This document shows, in pieces, positions 60,242 through 64,000 of a DNA stretch of 64,000 nt. The translations under genes were made by a program, and so were the position numbers. This DNA is from Streptomyces xanthochromogenes. Lineage in GTDB: Bacteria > Actinomycetota > Actinomycetes > Streptomycetales > Streptomycetaceae. A model generated the notes under the pieces. That model did not search any database. It saw nothing but the letters and a program-made list of their open reading frames with translations, and was not told the origin of the DNA. The stretch covers positions 62,001 to 126,000 of the forward strand of contig NZ_BMUZ01000017.1 of assembly GCF_014650455.1 (NCBI RefSeq). Reading direction: 5' to 3'. Positions within the stretch are counted from its first letter, which is position 1; each line of letters begins with the position of its first letter.

Positions 60242-60784
60242 TCAGGCTTGCGCGTTCGGCTGCCAATCCTGGGCCAGGAGACCGAGGACCACCTCGTCGA
60301 CGAAGGCGCCCAGCACCCAGGCCGACGAGCGCAGTACGCCCTCACGGACGAAGCCGTTGCGCTCGGCGGCGCGCAGCATGGCGGTGTTGTCCGCCAGTGT
60401 CTCGATCTGTAGCCGCTGTAGGCCGCGGACCACGAAACCGTAGTGGCAGAGCGTCGCGACGACGTCCGTGCCGTAGCCCTTTCCACGGGCCGCGGGCAGC
60501 AGCATGAGTCCGACGTGGGCGGACCGGTTGTGGTTGTCGATGCCCCACACGGTCGCGGTGCCGGCCAGGGCGCCTCCTGCCAGCTCCACCACGGAGAACG
60601 TGAGGTCGACGTGTGCCGTGTCGTCCACCACGAACCGCGGATCCTTCGAACCGGGTGTGATCGGCCGCCACGGCCCCACCTCGGCCCGAGCGGAGTTGAC
60701 CACGTCGTCGTAGAGCTCGGTGCGCAGAGTGGGGATGTCGTCGTCGTGCCTGGCTCTCAGCCCGGTCCTGCTCCCTTTTAGCAT
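60242..60784 (-). CDS. GNAT-family N-acetyltransferase, RimJ-like
   Basis: 180 residues; ATG 60784. GNAT fold: LRARHDDDIPTLRTEL (start), VVDDTAHVDLTFSVVEL, HVGLMLLPAARGKGYGTDVVATLCHYGF (the acetyl-CoA pyrophosphate loop R-x-x-G-x-G), LQRLQIETLADNTAMLRAAERNGFVREGVLRSSAWV. The pattern is that of ribosomal-protein/small-molecule acetyltransferases. Monocistronic. Substrate unknown. Confidence 0.92.
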   Translation of the reverse strand: MLKGSRTGLRARHDDDIPTLRTELYDDVVNSARAEVGPWRPITPGSKDPRFVVDDTAHVDLTFSVVELAGGALAGTATVWGIDNHNRSAHVGLMLLPAARGKGYGTDVVATLCHYGFVVRGLQRLQIETLADNTAMLRAAERNGFVREGVLRSSAWVLGAFVDEVVLGLLAQDWQPNAQA

Positions 60785-60979
60785 GCGGGCTTCCTACCCG
60801 ACTTGGCTCGCCCGCAGCAACCCTGCATGCCTCGGCCCGAGTTGACCAGGCGGCGGCAGCCGTCATCGGGACGAGACGCCCGGCGCCGGTGGGGCGACGG
60901 CCCGGTCCCACGTCATCACCGTGCCGTCGGACCAAGCCGTCGAGCGCCGGTCAGCCCTCCCGAGTACGTACCCCGGCCG

Positions 60980-61741
60980 TCAACCGCGCAGTGTTCGGCC
61001 GAACAGGTCCAGCAGGGCGGCCCAGTGTCGCTCCGTCGCCTCGGGGTCGAACTCTGAGGTGTCGGACTGGGTGTAACCGTGACCCGCGCCCTGGTACACC
61101 TCGCAGCGATGGATGACGCCGGCTTCGGTGAGTGCCTTCTCCAGGAACTCCTGCTGCGCAGGTGGCATCGATTCGTCCTGATCGGCGTGGCCGAAGTACG
61201 CCTCCGCCGTCATGGTGGCGGCGGCCAGGTGAGGACTGTCCGGCTGGTCGGTGGCAAGGCGGCCGCCGTGGAAGCCGCCGACCGCGGCCACCCGGTCCGG
61301 ATAGGACCCCGCGGTGTACAGGGCGAGCCGCGCGCCCATGCAGTAGCCGGTGATGCCGACCGGCCCGTCGGCGGCCTGCGGGCAGTCGGCGAGCCAGCCC
61401 AGGTAGGCATGCGCGTCGGCAACCACCAGGTCCGGGGTCAGGCCCTGCATCAGCGGCCCCAGTTCGGCGAACAGCGCGCCGCGGTTGTCGTGGTCGATGT
61501 GCGCGGGAAGCGACACCACCGGCGAGCGGCCCTGGCGGTAGAAGACGTTGGGGACCAGCACGGCGTAGCCCTCGGCGGCGAGCCGGTCGGCCATCGCGTT
61601 CAGCGCCGGGCGCGGCCCGAACGCGTCCTGGTAGAGCAGCACCGCGGGGTGGCGTCCGTGCCCGTCGGGGTGGACGAAGTATGCGTCAGCCATGCCGTCC
61701 TGTGTCGGGATGTCGACAGCACTGCCTCGTACGGCCATCAT
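60980..61741 (-). CDS. Dienelactone hydrolase-family protein
   Basis: 253 residues from ATG 61741 (GAAGGA seven bases upstream); the open frame to 61837 adds unlikely residues. N-terminal VDIPTQDGMADAYFVHPDGHGRHPAVLLYQDAFGPRPALNAMADRLA; nucleophile VGITGYCMGARLALYTAG (Cys of GYCMG); acid in YFGHADQDESMPP; His in YQGAGHGYTQSD. These are the Cys-Asp-His triad positions of DLH. Cleaves dienelactone-like or other lactone/ester bonds. Single gene. Confidence 0.93.
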   Translation of the reverse strand: MMAVRGSAVDIPTQDGMADAYFVHPDGHGRHPAVLLYQDAFGPRPALNAMADRLAAEGYAVLVPNVFYRQGRSPVVSLPAHIDHDNRGALFAELGPLMQGLTPDLVVADAHAYLGWLADCPQAADGPVGITGYCMGARLALYTAGSYPDRVAAVGGFHGGRLATDQPDSPHLAAATMTAEAYFGHADQDESMPPAQQEFLEKALTEAGVIHRCEVYQGAGHGYTQSDTSEFDPEATERHWAALLDLFGRTLRG

Positions 61742-61856
61742 GTACGCGTCCTTCCTTCGAGCGAGGTGGGTTCTCCTACCCCTACCCCACCCTTTCACCA
61801 AACGGAACGGGGCGATCCATCGCCCCGGCGCGTCCACGGGACCGGCAAAGGGATGC

Positions 61857-62891
61857 TCACACCATCCGGATCACCACCGGAACCTCGGGGGCCTGACGCC
61901 CGGCCGCGCGGCGGGCCTGCCCAGGGGTCGGGCCCGTGGCCAGGACCCGGCCCTCTCCGACCGCGAACCAGGTGCCCTCGGGAGAGCCGTCCGGCACCGG
62001 GACGGCCAGCGCGGCCGTCAACTCGGCCGCCGGCAGGGCCTGTTCGTCCCGTGGTCTGGCCCGTACCGGGGTGCCCGCACGCCAGTCGACGGTGCGGCGC
62101 TCGCCGCCGTACCGCCGGGTCCACACCAGGTGCTGGGCCACGATGAGCGGCCCGAGCAGTGTGAGCAGAGGGAAGCCCGCCGTGAGGGCTCCGACGGCGA
62201 ACAGCGCGCTGACGACGCCGGTCACACCCACTCCGACGGACGCCGCGAGGAGCCCAGCGCGGCGTCCGAACGCCCGGGTGGCCACGAGCGGGAAGAGGAC
62301 GAGGAGCAGCAGGTCCCCCAGTCCGATGGCGACGGGCCTGTCACCGCCGGTCAGGGCGAACATCGGGGCGAAGGGCCGGCCTTGGACCTGGGTGGCGAAA
62401 TCGAGGGTGACCCGGGTGAGGGTGGTGGCCACCAAGTCGTAGCCGGTCAGGACGGCCGCGAAGGCAGCCACGTGCACCGGCCGCATCCCGCTCTGGGCCC
62501 ACAGGTTGGCGACGCCCACCACGGCGACGACGAGCAGGAGGTCCGTGCATACGCGGACGGCGACCGGCCGGTCCGCGAACGCGAAGGCCGCGGTCACGGC
62601 CGTCGCTGCGAGTGCCGGCGCCCAGGCCCATCGGCCGCCGCACACCGGTGCGAGGGTGAACTGCACGGCGAGCCCCAGCACCAGGCCGAAGACGGCCGAG
62701 ACGGCGGCGCCGGACAGCGAGAGGTAGAGGAGCGGCGCCACGACGACCCCGACGCTGAGGAAGGCGATGTCGCTCGCGGCATAGACGCCGACCGGCGGCC
62801 GCGGCATGCGCACCCTGACGAAATAGGCTGCCGCCGCACCGATCATGGCGGCGGCACAGGCACTGAGCGCGACGAGGGCGAAGGGGTTCAT
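61857..62891 (-). CDS. Polytopic membrane protein of the ligase operon
   Basis: 344 residues; ATG 62891 overlaps the ligase stop by 4 bases. About nine hydrophobic helices: PFALVALSACAAAMIGAAAAYF, IAFLSVGVVVAPLLYLSLSG, VFGLVLGLAVQFTLAP, WAPALAATAVTAAFAF, CTDLLLVVAVVGVANL, LGDLLLLVLFPLVATR, LLAASVGVGVTGVVSALFAVGALTAGFPLLTLLGPLIVAQHLVW. The last 70 residues are cytoplasmic. No family name known. Its coupling to the AMP-ligase gene suggests a shared pathway, perhaps for a membrane-bound product. Confidence 0.78.
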   Translation of the reverse strand: MNPFALVALSACAAAMIGAAAAYFVRVRMPRPPVGVYAASDIAFLSVGVVVAPLLYLSLSGAAVSAVFGLVLGLAVQFTLAPVCGGRWAWAPALAATAVTAAFAFADRPVAVRVCTDLLLVVAVVGVANLWAQSGMRPVHVAAFAAVLTGYDLVATTLTRVTLDFATQVQGRPFAPMFALTGGDRPVAIGLGDLLLLVLFPLVATRAFGRRAGLLAASVGVGVTGVVSALFAVGALTAGFPLLTLLGPLIVAQHLVWTRRYGGERRTVDWRAGTPVRARPRDEQALPAAELTAALAVPVPDGSPEGTWFAVGEGRVLATGPTPGQARRAAGRQAPEVPVVIRMV

Positions 62892-64000
62892 ATGCCGCTC
62901 CCGGTGGGGATGTCGGCCGCGCGGACCGATTCGAAGGTGTGCTCGCGCAGATCGGCGCGGACCGGTGCGGTGGGCGGCAGGTCGGCTCGGTCGTCGTGCA
63001 GGACGATCCCGGCCAGGGGCAGGCCGGCGGCCGTGGCCCGGTCCTCCAGACGGCCGAGGAGGCCGGCCGCGGGCAGGCTGCGGACCAGTACGTGCAGCAG
63101 CACCCCCGAGTCGGTGTCCCCGGTCAGCACGTAGCGGGCGGGCAGTGGGACCTCTGGTTCCGCCTCGATCAGGTCGAGTACGGACCTGGTGGGCAGCACG
63201 GCGCTGAGCGGTCCGGTCCAGCGGCCCAGGATCGCCGAGGTGGCAGGCATGTGGGCCAGTTCGCAACTGGGCACGGAATCAGGCAGCCGTACGAGGTCGC
63301 CGGTGGCGTAGCGCAGCAGCAGGGTGCATTCGCGATAGGGCACGTACGGGGTGTGCACGATCATGCCGATCGCGCCCGGGGCGGCCTGCTCCCAGGTCAG
63401 CGGATCGAGGACCTCCAGGTGCCCGAACTCGCTGGTGTGGTGCAGGTGCCCGGCGGGGCACGGGGTGGCGCCGGACGGCAGCGTCTCGGTCATCAGGTAC
63501 GAGGTCGACACGGGCGCGCCGAAGGCTGCCTCGGCACGTCTGCTCAGGGGCTCGGACAGTACCTCGCCACCCACCCCGATGCTTTCGAGGCCGAAGTCGG
63601 CCGCCCGCCACCCGCCTCGCTCGGCCAGTTCGACCAGGGCCGCGAGATAGGAGGCCGAGGCGGTCAGGTGGGTGATCTGTGGTGCCTTGCCGGGCAGCCC
63701 GAGGGGGGCGGCGAGCCGGTCGAGGGCGATGGCGGGGTCGACCGTGCCGAACTGGACGAACGAGGCACCGACCCGGGTCGCCGACTCGGCCGCGTTGAGC
63801 AAGGGCAGGGTCGCGCGTGAGCAACCCGCGTAGGCAAGGGTGTGCCGGGGGCGCAGGCCGAGCCCGAGGGCGGCCGAGATGGTGCTGAGCGCGATCGTGG
63901 TGTCCAGTTCGGCTCGCGAGTACCAGACCGCGGTGGGCGCACCACTCGTGCCGGTGGTGAGCGCCATGAGAGCGGGAACGGCCGCGGAGGAGACGAACGC
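62888..64000 (-). CDS. Phenylacetate-CoA ligase-like AMP-binding enzyme (5' part cut by window edge)
   Basis: The frame continues off the right edge (GCG at 63998-64000 is in frame), so the first ATG seen (63967) is internal. 370 residues are visible. P-loop: ALTTGTSGAPTAVWYSRAEL at the visible start; ADFGLESIGVGGEVLSEPL, FGAPVSTSYLMTETLP (A5-like), GMIVHTPYVPYRECTLLLRYATGDLVRLP (the ATGD loop). The short C-terminal domain resembles PaaK/CapK rather than long-chain acyl-CoA synthetases. It activates a carboxylic acid with ATP. It is coupled to the membrane-protein gene. Substrate unknown. Confidence 0.85.
   Translation of the reverse strand, partial: AFVSSAAVPALMALTTGTSGAPTAVWYSRAELDTTIALSTISAALGLGLRPRHTLAYAGCSRATLPLLNAAESATRVGASFVQFGTVDPAIALDRLAAPLGLPGKAPQITHLTASASYLAALVELAERGGWRAADFGLESIGVGGEVLSEPLSRRAEAAFGAPVSTSYLMTETLPSGATPCPAGHLHHTSEFGHLEVLDPLTWEQAAPGAIGMIVHTPYVPYRECTLLLRYATGDLVRLPDSVPSCELAHMPATSAILGRWTGPLSAVLPTRSVLDLIEAEPEVPLPARYVLTGDTDSGVLLHVLVRSLPAAGLLGRLEDRATAAGLPLAGIVLHDDRADLPPTAPVRADLREHTFESVRAADIPTGSGI

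Overview
The window is high-GC actinobacterial chromosome, almost certainly from a Streptomyces. The signs are very high GC at third codon positions, frequent GTG starts, 4-base start/stop overlaps (ATGA, GTGA), Tat-type and LAxTG-sorted secreted proteins, a mycothiol-type DinB enzyme, a MarR/cupin pair and PQQ-repeat Ser/Thr kinases. No rRNA, tRNA, CRISPR array, insertion sequence or phage gene was found.

Layout. 1-1.7 kb: a cut-off MFS transporter, an 8-bp tandem repeat and a secreted lytic transglycosylase. 2.3-14.1 kb: a divergently transcribed cluster that looks like a ribosomally synthesised, post-translationally modified peptide (RiPP) pathway. The minus arm is a 53-residue precursor candidate, a B12-type radical SAM enzyme, a cytoplasmic relative of oligopeptide-binding proteins and a ThiF/E1-like adenylyltransferase. 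The plus arm is a P450, a small doubtful ORF, an MFS exporter, a second B12-type radical SAM protein of the RiPP C-methyltransferase kind, an unknown protein and a second P450 whose I-helix lacks the usual threonines. 15.1-24.4 kb: a surface-polymer locus with two Stealth phosphotransferases (one fused to a GT4 glycosyltransferase), a PIG-L lipoprotein and an acyltransferase. 25-36 kb: a DUF7144-like membrane protein, a MarR regulator divergent from a cupin gene, an esterase, a membrane protein, a UvrA-like ATPase without the UvrB-binding domain, a secreted lipase, a SHOCT protein, a small secreted triple-repeat protein and a DinB-like enzyme. 36.5-46.6 kb: a sortase-anchored coiled-coil protein, an M15 peptidase, a DHA2 efflux pump, a small hydrolase, two uncharacterised proteins, a Tat-exported M20 hydrolase and a lipoprotein. 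46.8-58.8 kb: two overlapping Ser/Thr kinases with extracellular beta-propellers, an epoxide hydrolase divergent from an XRE-cupin regulator, an M4 metallopeptidase and a three-gene YbjQ-like operon. 58.9-64 kb: VOC, DHFR-like, GNAT and dienelactone hydrolase genes, then a membrane protein coupled to a cut-off PaaK-like ligase.

The 2.3-14.1 kb cluster is the most interesting part. A small acidic leader with a compact 17-residue C-terminal segment is followed by enzymes able to methylate unactivated carbons (two radical SAM), oxidise (two P450s), activate a carboxylate by adenylation (E1-like) and export the product. No YcaO, lanthionine synthetase, lasso cyclase or peptidase gene is present, so the cluster fits none of the common RiPP classes. 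Novelty could not be tested here because no database search was possible.
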